From Aquamicrobium zhengzhouense (lineage in GTDB: Bacteria > Pseudomonadota > Alphaproteobacteria > Rhizobiales > Rhizobiaceae), in contig NZ_JADGMQ010000001.1 in assembly GCF_016124105.1 (NCBI RefSeq), positions 550,707-614,706 of the forward strand: 64,000 nt of DNA, read 5' to 3'. This document shows, in pieces, positions 26,363-35,171 of this stretch; position 1 is the stretch's first letter, and each line of letters begins with the position of its first letter. Position numbers and translations under genes: made by a program. The notes below the pieces were generated by a model. That model had not been told where the DNA came from. It saw only the letters and a program-made list of their open reading frames with translations, and did no database searches.

Positions 26363-28369
26363 CTATAGCTTGAGCCAACTCCAGTCGATGAAGGATGATG
26401 GTTCGAATGGAGTATGAAGCATACGGTGATACAGGAAATACATCAGCACCGCGATCGCGCCGGTGTAGAGGGTCACCGCCACGAAGCGGTACCGGCCCCA
26501 GAAGACCAGGTAAAGCGCGGTGAAGGCGATGATCGCCGCCACCTGCCCGAGCACGGGAATGAAGGCGATCGCGGCAGCGAATGTCAGCAGCGCCAAGATC
26601 TCTTTTTTCTGCTCGGAGAAGAGTTCTGCGATGGCATGACCAATGTTGAGAGACCTCGCTGTCAGTTCGGCCGACTGGACCGCGTACAGCTTCCTGTCTT
26701 TCCACAACACAGCCAGTGCGAGCGGCACACCTACACCGCAAATCACCATCGGGAACAGGCTGCTGAGGAAGGTCCAGTTTCGCGCCGCTACGAAGCCGTA
26801 TCCGAACATGCCCGCCGCACAGAGCGCCAGTGCAACCGAGATGTAGATCGCAGCAACCGACTTGCTCGACGCCTCGATCTCTGTGGTGTTTTCGTTCTTC
26901 AACACTGAGCGAATGGCGACATAGGCGACCACCACAAGCACGAGAACCAGGCCGATGATCGTCGGGCGTGTTATGACGTTCATGAAGGTGGAGCTCTGTG
27001 CTGTGATGGTGAGCGCCTCCTCCATGACCGGCCCGAGTACGAAACCAAGCAGCAACGGTGGGCGCGGCCAGCCAGCAAGCTTCATCAGGTAGCCAACTAC
27101 GCCAGCCGCCAGGAAGATTAGCAACGTCGACATGGCCGGCGAAACCAGCCAGGCACCCATGATCAGGAAGGTAATGACTGCCGGAACGATCAGGTGGCCG
27201 TCGATGTAGGCGGCTTTGGTCACCTGCTTCGACCAGGCCATCATAGCGATGGCACCAAGAATATTGGCGATGATGATCGCCCAGATCATCGAGAAGGTGA
27301 TGTCGAGGTGTGTCGTCAGCATGTCACGACCCGGCACAAAGCCATGGATCGTCAACGCGCCAAGGAAGATTGCCATCGCGCCGCTTCCGGGGATGCCAAA
27401 TGAGATCGTGGGGATCAATGAGCCGCCTAGAACCGCATTGTTAGCTGACTCCGGCGCGATCACACCACGGATATCGCCCTTGCCGAAATTCTCCTTGTCC
27501 TTCGACGACTGAACTACGTGTCCATAGGCCAGCCAGTCGACGACCGAGGCCCCCAGCCCCGGCAGGATGCCGATATAGGTGCCAAGCATCGAGCAACGCA
27601 GCGCGATCCAGCGATGTTTGATCGCTTCGCGCACGCCGGCCATGATAGAATCGCCCTCGGCCTTCCCGACGTTTCCGTCAACATTGGCGATGGAAGTACC
27701 TCTGCCAGCGAGCGCCATCATTTCCGGTATGCCAAACAGCCCGATCACGACCGGCACCAGGGGCAAACCGTCGAGGAGGAAGTCATAGCCGAACCAATAT
27801 CGAGGCGTTGAACTCGTGACCGGGTAGCCGACCTGGGACAGAAGCAACCCCACTGCGGCAGCTGCCACGCCCTTCGAAATGGCATTGCCAGAGACAGCTC
27901 CGACCATAAACAGGCCGACGAGAGCGAGCACGAAGAACTCCGGAGAGCCGAATGCAAGCACGAGCCAAATCAAAATAGGCAGGCTTGCCGCCATCACCAG
28001 CGCACCAACAACGCCGCCTGCAGCAGAAACCGTAAAAGCAGCCCCGAGCGCGGTCTGCGCGAGCCCCTTCTTGGCCATAGGGTGACCGTCAAGGATGGTC
28101 GCCTGCGCGGCGACCGACCCTGGAATACCGAGCATGACGGATGCGATCGTGTCGCTTGTCTGCCCAACTGCGAGGATACCGAGCAACATTGCCAGCGCTG
28201 CTGCAGGCTCCATGCCGAATGTGAACGGCAACAGGACGATCATGCCCGTTATGCCACCAAGCCCCGGGATGATGCCAAGGAAGAGGCCGAAGACAACACC
28301 TGCAAGCAGATAAAAAACGCTCGGCCATTGAAGAATGAGACCGAGCCCCGCGACCAGTTCGGCGAACAT
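26363..28369 (-). CDS. Tripartite tricarboxylate transporter, fused TctA-TctB membrane protein
   Basis: A 668-residue membrane protein. Residues about 1-490 are a full TctA permease (many helices, GIIPGLGG near 32-39 and GILPGLGAS near 267-275). A linker of about 25 polar residues follows. Residues about 515-655 look like a TctB small subunit with four helices. In classical systems TctA and TctB are separate genes, and no separate tctB is seen here. With the binding protein encoded 86 bp upstream it would import a carboxylate by a secondary, ion-coupled mechanism. The substrate is not evident. Confidence 0.9.
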   Translation of the reverse strand: MFAELVAGLGLILQWPSVFYLLAGVVFGLFLGIIPGLGGITGMIVLLPFTFGMEPAAALAMLLGILAVGQTSDTIASVMLGIPGSVAAQATILDGHPMAKKGLAQTALGAAFTVSAAGGVVGALVMAASLPILIWLVLAFGSPEFFVLALVGLFMVGAVSGNAISKGVAAAAVGLLLSQVGYPVTSSTPRYWFGYDFLLDGLPLVPVVIGLFGIPEMMALAGRGTSIANVDGNVGKAEGDSIMAGVREAIKHRWIALRCSMLGTYIGILPGLGASVVDWLAYGHVVQSSKDKENFGKGDIRGVIAPESANNAVLGGSLIPTISFGIPGSGAMAIFLGALTIHGFVPGRDMLTTHLDITFSMIWAIIIANILGAIAMMAWSKQVTKAAYIDGHLIVPAVITFLIMGAWLVSPAMSTLLIFLAAGVVGYLMKLAGWPRPPLLLGFVLGPVMEEALTITAQSSTFMNVITRPTIIGLVLVLVVVAYVAIRSVLKNENTTEIEASSKSVAAIYISVALALCAAGMFGYGFVAARNWTFLSSLFPMVICGVGVPLALAVLWKDRKLYAVQSAELTARSLNIGHAIAELFSEQKKEILALLTFAAAIAFIPVLGQVAAIIAFTALYLVFWGRYRFVAVTLYTGAIAVLMYFLYHRMLHTPFEPSSFIDWSWLKL

Positions 28370-28411
28370 GTTGCTACCTCAAAATTTCAGGCTTCGCGCT
28401 GCAAAAAGGAA

Positions 28412-28436
28412 GGCGGGCAGCTCGAAGCCGCCCGCC
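28412..28436 (-). repeat. Intercistronic hairpin between tctC and tctAB
   Basis: GGCGGGC (28412-28418) and GCCCGCC (28430-28436) form a hairpin 19 bp after the tctC stop. Such hairpins often stabilise the highly expressed binding-protein part of the message; partial termination is also possible. Confidence 0.55.
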
Positions 28437-28454
28437 GGATCGCTCGCAAAGAGC

Positions 28455-29552
28455 TTAGCGCTCCATCTTGTTCAGATAGCCGCGCATCGTCTCCTTGAGG
28501 GCCTCGTCTGTACGAGCCACTTCGTCGACGACGTCCATGATCTCCGGAAAGGTTGTCACAGCGGGCTTCTGTCCGAAGATTTTTTCCGCCTTCTCCAGGA
28601 ACTCCGGATCGGTCACCGCCTGCGCGAACGATTCTCGCAGCATCGACAGATGCTCTTCGGGCGTGTTCGGCGGAGCCACCACCAGCCAGTTGACACGGTC
28701 GCCAATTCCCCCGTGAAACTTTATGACATCCCACGCCGGGCCGGTAGGCTCCTTGCCCATCACGCGGCGGTAGTAGGCGTCGAAGGTTTCGAGGCCTTCC
28801 ATGAACGGATCCTCCGTCAGGCCACTGCCGTCAGCCTTTGGTGGCGAGAAGTAGAAGAGACCCAAGGACTCACCGTCCTTGATCATCGTGTCCTTGAGCG
28901 TCCGATTGTAGATAACCCCTGTTGCCGGATAACCCTCCAGCTCGCCGCGCTGAAGGGCCGCCTGCAACGGGCCGTCACCTCCGAAACCGGAAACGAACTG
29001 GTACTCGATGCCGAGCAGATCCATCGCCGCGGCCGTACGCATCGATGCCGCGCTCAGCGCGGTGAAGCCACCGAAGGTAAACTTGTCGACCTTTTCGACA
29101 AACTCGTCATTGGTGGTGATGCCGCCGCCGACATTGGTGCTGACATGGACAAAGAAGTGGGCCCCGCCCACTCCCCCGATGACGCCGAAATCCTTGAACG
29201 GGATCTGAAGCTCTTCAGGGTCCAGAACACGCGTAGAACCGCTCCAGGCAACCCAGCCAAGCGTGCGGCCGTCCGGACGTGCATTCATAACGTGTCGGAT
29301 ACCGCGTGCCAGGGCACCACCCTCGACTGACTGCACCACGATCGTCGGGTTGCCAGCCATGGTCTTCATCCACGCCTCGGCTGCCACCTGTGCGCCCAGT
29401 CCGGTCGAGCCGCCCGGAGCAGCGTTGTGGACAAGCGTCACCGTCTGGCCTGAGAGATCGATGACCTGCGCATCGGCAGGCTTTGCACCAATCATTGCGA
29501 TTGCCGCGGCACCGGCCAGGCACGCAGTACGGAAACCTGATTTCAGACTCAT
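28455..29552 (-). CDS. Tripartite tricarboxylate transporter substrate-binding protein (TctC/Bug family)
   Basis: A 365-residue periplasmic binding protein with a Sec signal (cleavage near AKPADAQ, about residue 28). The mature start (GQTVTLVHNAAPGGSTGLGAQ) shows the Bug-family ligand loop around PGGSTG. It is somewhat longer than usual (about 320) and fairly divergent. ATG 29552 has a strong GGGAGG site about 8 nt upstream; an in-frame extension to 29624 lacks one. It is first in the tctC-tctAB operon and presumably determines the substrate. Confidence 0.88.
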   Translation of the reverse strand: MSLKSGFRTACLAGAAAIAMIGAKPADAQVIDLSGQTVTLVHNAAPGGSTGLGAQVAAEAWMKTMAGNPTIVVQSVEGGALARGIRHVMNARPDGRTLGWVAWSGSTRVLDPEELQIPFKDFGVIGGVGGAHFFVHVSTNVGGGITTNDEFVEKVDKFTFGGFTALSAASMRTAAAMDLLGIEYQFVSGFGGDGPLQAALQRGELEGYPATGVIYNRTLKDTMIKDGESLGLFYFSPPKADGSGLTEDPFMEGLETFDAYYRRVMGKEPTGPAWDVIKFHGGIGDRVNWLVVAPPNTPEEHLSMLRESFAQAVTDPEFLEKAEKIFGQKPAVTTFPEIMDVVDEVARTDEALKETMRGYLNKMER

Positions 29553-30482
29553 ATAAATCCTCCCAATGAGTATGTGCCCGATGCTCCTCGGCATCGGAGG
29601 CTTTGTGACGGGCCTCGAGAGCATGCGAGCTCGATCGCATCCTGAACGCTGTGGCGAATTCCTCCCGAAAAGCAGACTGCTGCCTGCCGCTGGCGCCTCC
29701 CGATCCAGCTACCTAATATGTATACAAGAAAGTGCCGACGATGGCGGAACTTGCCGTTACGACATCAGCCTGCATGCAATCATGGGGTCTATCAAGCGCG
29801 TTTTGGCGATCCACGCATTCATTCTGAGGCAAAATCTATAAGCGCGCCGCCTTGGACCCGGTCGACGTCAGCGGCGGCTGGCCGAGCGTATACAGCGCTT
29901 CGCGCGAGCCCCACCACCATGGAGGCTAAATGAAGAAAACGTCGGAGAGATTTTTCGAAGGTCCGAGAGCATCTTGATTCCACATTTTTAGCCCGCCGAT
30001 TCTGCCCGAAATCTTCAGAGCGGCCTGTTCGAGGTCTCGCGAGTGTCCAGCCTGGATAAATCGGAGAAATAATTGGACGAAAGGCCGATATTTTTTCGCT
30101 CCTGCCGGCGCACGTATCGACTAAGTATTCCCTGCCGGTGGTTTCACTTACGGCACCACGTCACTCCTCCTCTCGCCCTCCTGAACCTCGTGGACCAAAT
30201 ATTGGTCACCCCCGGCACTGTCCGCTTATCTTCTGCAATACCGTCACCGCCCAATCTGGGGTTGCGTCTTGGGATATTTTTTGGCGACGACATGCGCTCA
30301 ACCTTCTTTTCACTCGTGTCTTACCTCCCCGCTTCAGGACCGCTCGCACCTTTCCTCCCCCAGAGCGCGTGCCCGGAAAACAAAAATCGAGAATTTTCGT
30401 TTTTCGTGCTGGACATGCGGAAAATCAGCATCTATACCCCGCCTCACTTGCAGCGGACCTCTCCGGTTCGCAGCGCCCCGGC
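29553..30482. other. Gene-poor 0.9-kb stretch between tctC and tRNA-Lys
   Basis: No convincing protein gene is seen here. Short open frames on the plus strand (for example within 29566-29841 and 30073-30492) overlap each other in different frames, lack ribosome sites and show no family resemblance. The part next to tctC must hold its promoter and contains small inverted repeats (GATGC/GCATC at 29579-29594 and GAGGC/GCCTC at 29599-29618). The part near 30360-30430 is AT-richer and may hold the tRNA promoter. Confidence 0.5.
29717..29728. promoter_or_regulatory. GTATAC-centred palindrome upstream of tctC (GntR-type operator candidate)
   Basis: TATGTATACAAG at 29717-29728 contains a GTATAC core like many FCD-type GntR operators. 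It lies about 165 bp before the tctC start on the minus strand. The similarity to the GTGCATAC motifs upstream of matB and the UGSC gene suggests a shared regulator, by inference only. Confidence 0.45.
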
Positions 30483-30558
<76 letters not shown>

Positions 30559-30757
30559 TTTTTCCTTTTCCGCTGATAAATTCATATTTTCACTTCAGGC
30601 GCATAGCGCGATGAACTGCCATCGCCGCGAGGATTCGCTGGCATCGCGACAATTGGCGCGGGCGATTTGTGGCGCGTTGGGGCGTTGCAGACCGTCCAGC
30701 CAGTACGAGTGGCGATGAGGCCGCGGCAGACCTCGACCCACCTCTTTTACGAACAGG

Positions 30758-31594
30758 TCAGCGAATATTGACCAGATCGAGCAGCGACCTCCCCAGGAGG
30801 CTGTCTCCATCAGCCAGCGCCAGAACGACATTCATGTGATTGGTCTCGGGCATTCTGAGAAGCTCCGCATGCTGCCCATTCGCGTGGAGCTTCTGTTCGA
30901 AAGCAGATGCTTGCTCCACAAAGGGACGGGTTTCGTCGCCACCATAGGCGATGACACGGTTCGGCCCACTCAGTTGCTCACAAAGCAATGGCGACCAACC
31001 GGCAGCCTCTTGGTGGGTCATCTGCGCTTCGGCTCTCAGGAAGCTGTCGGGAATACCGGACAGGTCGTATATCCCGCTTAACAGCAGCAGCCCCTTTACC
31101 GAGGGCAATGTAGGTGCTGCCTCCTCGGCGCCTCTTGCAGCAAGAAACGACGTCAGATGGGCTCCGGCGGAGTGGCCGCTGACGGTGAGGCGGGTGGGGT
31201 CGGCACCGAATGAAGCTGCGTTGTCCTGCAGCCAGAGGACTGCACGCCGGACCTGATCGATCAGCACCGGCAGACGCTGGCCGGGCATCAGGTCGTATTC
31301 GACCAGGGCCACGATGGCGCCAACAGACAGAGGCGTTTCGGCGACAAAGCGATAATCCGCCTTGTCACCCGAACGCCAGTAGCCGCCATGGACGAAGACG
31401 TGCAGCGGCGCGCCATTGGCCACATTGTCGGGGAAGAGAAGATCAAGCGTTTCGCGCGGGCGGTCGCCGTAGGCAACGTCGGTACGCATTATTGTGCGCG
31501 CCGAGAGGCCTCGGCTTCGCGCGGTGAACTCGGCAGCAATCGCGTCAAAGTCGTCGACGAAATCGCGGATCAGATATGGATCCTGTCCCTTCAT
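30758..31594 (-). CDS. Alpha/beta hydrolase (carboxylesterase/formamidase-like)
   Basis: A 278-residue alpha/beta hydrolase of the hormone-sensitive-lipase/arylformamidase branch. The oxyanion motif HGGYW is at 69-73, the nucleophile elbow GHSAGAH places Ser at 142, and the acid and His are likely in GGDETRP and ETNHMN. Substrate is unknown; esters or formamides are likely. It is the last gene of a minus-strand run after the alcohol and aldehyde dehydrogenases (40-bp gap), so it may release the alcohol or acid handled by that pathway. Confidence 0.85.
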   Translation of the reverse strand: MKGQDPYLIRDFVDDFDAIAAEFTARSRGLSARTIMRTDVAYGDRPRETLDLLFPDNVANGAPLHVFVHGGYWRSGDKADYRFVAETPLSVGAIVALVEYDLMPGQRLPVLIDQVRRAVLWLQDNAASFGADPTRLTVSGHSAGAHLTSFLAARGAEEAAPTLPSVKGLLLLSGIYDLSGIPDSFLRAEAQMTHQEAAGWSPLLCEQLSGPNRVIAYGGDETRPFVEQASAFEQKLHANGQHAELLRMPETNHMNVVLALADGDSLLGRSLLDLVNIR

Positions 31595-31634
31595 TATCCC
31601 CTCCCCGGATGTGCAGGCGGCTTTAGCCTAACGC

Positions 31635-33098
31635 CTAAAACTCGACGGCGTAATATTTTGCTTCCATGAATTCGAGGATGCCGGTGACGCCACCCTCGCG
31701 ACCCAATCCGCTCTGCTTGACCCCGCCGAATGGCGCTGCGGGGTCCGACATCAGGCCGCGGTTGATGCCAAGCATGCCGGTCTCGATACGCTTGCCGACG
31801 CGCATAGCGCGCTTGAGGTCCTGCGAGTAGATATAGGCTGCAAGGCCATATTCGGTGTTGTTGGCGAGCTTGACGGCTTCGTCTTCGGTCTCGAACTTGT
31901 AGACCGGTGCGACAGGCCCAAAAATTTCTTCATGGGCAATGGAGGCGTCGACCGGCACGTTGTCGAGCACGGTTGGCGGGTAATAATAGCCAGAGCCCGG
32001 CAGCGGCGCGCCGCCGGTTTGAACGCGTGCGCCGCGCTCCACGGCGTCGCTGACAAGCTGATCGATCTTCTGGACCGCCTTCTTGGTGATCATCGGGCCG
32101 CACTGGGTCGCGGGCTCAGTGCCCGGACCGATCTTCAGCGTTGCCATGCGCTCGGTGAGGCCGGCGACAAAAGCATCGTGAATGCCAGACTGGACATAGA
32201 AGCGATTGGCTGCAGTGCAAGCTTCGCCGGCATTGCGCATCTTGGCGACCATGGCCCCGTCAAGTGCAGCATTGAGGTCTGCGTCATCGAAGACGATGAA
32301 GGGCGCATTGCCGCCAAGCTCCATCGAGCAGCTGACGACGCTCTTGGCAGCTTCAGCTAGGAGCACGCGGCCAACGCCGGTCGAGCCAGTAAACGAGAGT
32401 TTGCGCACGCGTGGGTCTGCGAGCATCAAGCTGGTGACCCCACCTGGATTGGTGGTCGTGATGACGTTGACGACGCCGGCCGGAACGCCAGCCTCTTCAC
32501 CCAGACGCGCCATGGCGTACGCGGTCAGAGGCGTTTCGGATGCGGGCTTGAGGATGACGGTGCAGCCGGCGGCAAGCGCTGGTCCGATCTTGCGGGTCGC
32601 CATCGCGGCTGGAAAATTCCACGGGGTGATCAAAACGGCGATGCCGATGGGTTCGTGATCGACCAGAATGTTGTGCGAGCCAGATGGCGTGTGGCGATGC
32701 TCGCCCGGAATGCGGGCTGCCTCTTCCGAATACCAGCGGAAGAATTCGGCAGCATACGCCACTTCACCGCGCGCATCGGTCAGCGCCTTGCCATTTTCGA
32801 GCGAGATGAGGTGCGCAAGCTCGTCTGCATGGCGCGTCATCAACTCGAACCAGCGACGCAAGATTTCGGCGCGCTGGCGCGCTGGCGTTGCGCGCCATCC
32901 AGCGGCAGCCTGCTCTGCGGCATCGACCGCGCGCATGGCATCCGACACATCAGCATCGGCAACCTCGACAAGGACGTCCCCTGTTGCAGGATCAATGACG
33001 GGAATGCCGGTGCCCTGCTCCCAGCGCCCGCCGATATAAAGACCATGCGCGTGCAGCGTGGGATCAGCGTAGTTGGAAATGCTGCGTTCGATGTTCAT
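31635..33098 (-). CDS. NAD(P)-dependent aldehyde dehydrogenase (succinate-semialdehyde dehydrogenase type)
   Basis: A 487-residue ALDH. The conserved ITPWNFPAAM segment lies at about 151-160, the catalytic Glu in MELGGNAPFIV at about 257-267 and the catalytic Cys in GEACTAANRF at about 290. It is closest in style to GabD-type enzymes that oxidise small semialdehydes. ATG 33098 has GGAGG 9 nt upstream. The Fe-type alcohol dehydrogenase gene ends 16 bp before it on the same strand, so a sequential alcohol to aldehyde to acid oxidation is likely. The true aldehyde cannot be read from sequence. Confidence 0.93.
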   Translation of the reverse strand: MNIERSISNYADPTLHAHGLYIGGRWEQGTGIPVIDPATGDVLVEVADADVSDAMRAVDAAEQAAAGWRATPARQRAEILRRWFELMTRHADELAHLISLENGKALTDARGEVAYAAEFFRWYSEEAARIPGEHRHTPSGSHNILVDHEPIGIAVLITPWNFPAAMATRKIGPALAAGCTVILKPASETPLTAYAMARLGEEAGVPAGVVNVITTTNPGGVTSLMLADPRVRKLSFTGSTGVGRVLLAEAAKSVVSCSMELGGNAPFIVFDDADLNAALDGAMVAKMRNAGEACTAANRFYVQSGIHDAFVAGLTERMATLKIGPGTEPATQCGPMITKKAVQKIDQLVSDAVERGARVQTGGAPLPGSGYYYPPTVLDNVPVDASIAHEEIFGPVAPVYKFETEDEAVKLANNTEYGLAAYIYSQDLKRAMRVGKRIETGMLGINRGLMSDPAAPFGGVKQSGLGREGGVTGILEFMEAKYYAVEF

Positions 33099-33114
33099 TT
33101 TCTAACCTCCGGTC

Positions 33115-34314
33115 TCAGTCGATCAGGCTGACATCGCCGGTATAGGCGGCGTCGAGCAGGCGGCGCATGTCGGCCAATGGCAAAGGGCGCGGGTTGTTCT
33201 GGATCAGGCGGGCGATGCCGCAGCTCTGCTCGGCGGTCCAGTCAAGGCGATCTTCAGCAAGGCCGAGATCACGCAGATTCGCCGGAATGCCGATACGCGC
33301 GAAGAGTGCGGCTATCTCGGGGATCAACGAATCTGCGGAGACGCCAACGGCTGCCGCGATTTCAGCGATTTCCGGTTCGATCGACGGACTATTCCAGCGC
33401 ATTACATAGGGCATCAGGCAAGCGACACCGGCTCCGTGCGCGGTGTGGGTCAGAGCACCGACGGGATACTGGATCGCGTGGGCAGCGGCTGTGCCAGCAA
33501 CACCAAAGGCGAGGCCCGCCATGGTCGCGCCCATCATCACCTTTTCGCGGGCGGCCACGTTGGAGCCGTCCTTGCAGGCAAGCTCCAGACCTTCCCAAAG
33601 CAGCACGATAGCGCGCAGGCCAAAGTGATCGGAGAAATCGTTCTTGCCGACGAAGACCCGGTCCTGCGCGATGCCGGGCAGAGGCTCGCGGCGGATCGCC
33701 GTATAGGCCTCGATGGCGTGGGTCATGGCGTCAGCACCCGCGATCGCAGTGAGACCTGGCGGGCATGTTACGGTCAGATCCGGATCGCATATCGCCACGG
33801 TGGGAATGATGTAAGGGCTCGAAACGCCAACTTTCAGCATGCGCTCAGAGTCGGACAGAACAGCGACGGGCGTCACTTCCGATCCCGTCCCTGCAGTTGT
33901 CGGCACCGCGATAATCGGCATGACCGGACCCGGCACGTTGTACTCGCCGTAATAGTCTTGCGGGCGGCCGCCGTGGGTCAAAAGCACGGCAACGCATTTT
34001 GCTATGTCGAGGCATGAACCGCCGCCAACGCCGATGACGAGATCCGGGCCGAAGTCCCGTGCCGCATCAGCACAAACTGTCGCGGTAGAAACAGGAACAT
34101 CCGGAAGGGTTGACGCATCAACTTGGCAACTAACCCCCGAAGCCGTGAGATCAGCGATCATCGATCGAAAATCCGGGTCAGCAGCAAGGCGCGCGTCCGT
34201 GACGACCAGCGCTTTCTTCCCAAGCCGCGCTGCTGCCCGCCCCAGCGATTGCCTCTGTCCAACTCCGAAGATCAGCTCACGGGGTGCCCGGATCGTTCCG
34301 AAATAACCCATCAT
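33115..34314 (-). CDS. Iron-containing alcohol dehydrogenase
   Basis: A 399-residue group III (Fe-ADH) dehydrogenase. The nucleotide-binding GVGGGSCLDIAK lies at about 95-106, the PTTAGTGSE loop at about 138-146 and metal-ligand regions at GADAMTHAIE (about 198-207) and HAIQYPVGALTHTAHG (about 279-294). It is the first gene of the minus-strand arm, diverging from the GntR gene at 34485. GGAGGA precedes the ATG at 34314. Likely substrates are small alcohols or hydroxy acids; the companion aldehyde dehydrogenase follows directly. Confidence 0.92.
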   Translation of the reverse strand: MMGYFGTIRAPRELIFGVGQRQSLGRAAARLGKKALVVTDARLAADPDFRSMIADLTASGVSCQVDASTLPDVPVSTATVCADAARDFGPDLVIGVGGGSCLDIAKCVAVLLTHGGRPQDYYGEYNVPGPVMPIIAVPTTAGTGSEVTPVAVLSDSERMLKVGVSSPYIIPTVAICDPDLTVTCPPGLTAIAGADAMTHAIEAYTAIRREPLPGIAQDRVFVGKNDFSDHFGLRAIVLLWEGLELACKDGSNVAAREKVMMGATMAGLAFGVAGTAAAHAIQYPVGALTHTAHGAGVACLMPYVMRWNSPSIEPEIAEIAAAVGVSADSLIPEIAALFARIGIPANLRDLGLAEDRLDWTAEQSCGIARLIQNNPRPLPLADMRRLLDAAYTGDVSLID

Positions 34315-34407
34315 ATTCCTCCTCCCTCAGCGGCTTGTCACCAAACGGCTTGGGCAGTCCGCAGATCGCGCCCTCCGCTAGCCCACCGCATTTTTGATCC
34401 CATATGA

Positions 34408-34433
34408 AATCATATACGATATTCTATTTGACA
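34408..34433. promoter_or_regulatory. Divergent control region: GntR-like palindrome and TTGACA box
   Basis: ATCATATACGAT at 34409-34420 is an imperfect palindrome typical of FCD/FadR-type GntR operators. Directly after it TTGACA (34428-34433) could be a -35 box for the plus-strand gntR operon, with an AT-rich CATATT about 19 bp downstream. The 170-bp gap also drives the alcohol dehydrogenase arm, so the site could repress both. Confidence 0.5.
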
Positions 34434-34484
34434 TAGGATAGCCCTTCTGCAACATATTTCTTAGTTCGTATTCTGGAGGATGCA

Positions 34485-35171
34485 GTGGCAATCGCAGCTG
34501 AGGGAGACGCCAGGCCAATGGTCAATCGACCGGCCAGCGTCGTCGATAGCGTCTATGACAACATCTACCACCGGTTGATGGCGCTCGATATTGCCCCTGG
34601 TTCGCGCATCCCCATTGATGTTCTCGCTCGCGAGATCGGAGTATCCCAGACGCCGGTACGCGAGGCTTTAAGCCGCCTCGAGCGCGAAGGCCTAGTTCGC
34701 AAGGAACACTTGATCGGCTATAGCGCGGCCCCTCAGTGGACACGCAAGCAATTTGAGGATCTATACGTGTTCCGGCTCCTGCTTGAGCCTGAGGCAGCCC
34801 GTTTGGCTGCCAAGAACATGACGCCAGAGGCACTGCAGCAACTACAGCGTGCCGCCGCTGATATGGGAAACGGTGAGACGCCCCTCGATCGGAACACCCG
34901 ATATTCGCGCTTTGCACGCGCCGATGCCAATTTTCACGACGACATTATGCGGATCTCAGGAAACGAGATCATTCGTTCAACGCTGTTCAACCAACATGTG
35001 CATCTGCACATCTTCCGCTTAATGTTTCACACGCGGGTAACCCAGGAAGCGCTGGAAGAACATGAGGCGCTGCTTGCAGCCTTCCGTGCTCACGACCCGG
35101 ATGCCGCCCATCAGGCGATGTACGTCCATATTGAACGGTCGCGTGACCGCCTGCTTTCGGCTTTCGAATGA
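34485..35171 (+). CDS. GntR family transcriptional regulator (FCD subfamily), local regulator
   Basis: A 228-residue FCD-type GntR protein. The winged helix (about 18-85) includes VSQTPVREALSRLEREGL, and the C-terminal FCD domain carries metal-type His positions (NFHDDIM, HVHLHIF, EEHEALL). The start is a GTG at 34485 with GGAGG 7 nt upstream; ATG 34518 is a weaker alternative. Its stop overlaps the ABC ATPase start (ATGA), so it is cotranscribed with the importer. It probably controls both the importer operon and the divergent dehydrogenase operon. Confidence 0.9.
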   Translation: MAIAAEGDARPMVNRPASVVDSVYDNIYHRLMALDIAPGSRIPIDVLAREIGVSQTPVREALSRLEREGLVRKEHLIGYSAAPQWTRKQFEDLYVFRLLLEPEAARLAAKNMTPEALQQLQRAAADMGNGETPLDRNTRYSRFARADANFHDDIMRISGNEIIRSTLFNQHVHLHIFRLMFHTRVTQEALEEHEALLAAFRAHDPDAAHQAMYVHIERSRDRLLSAFE

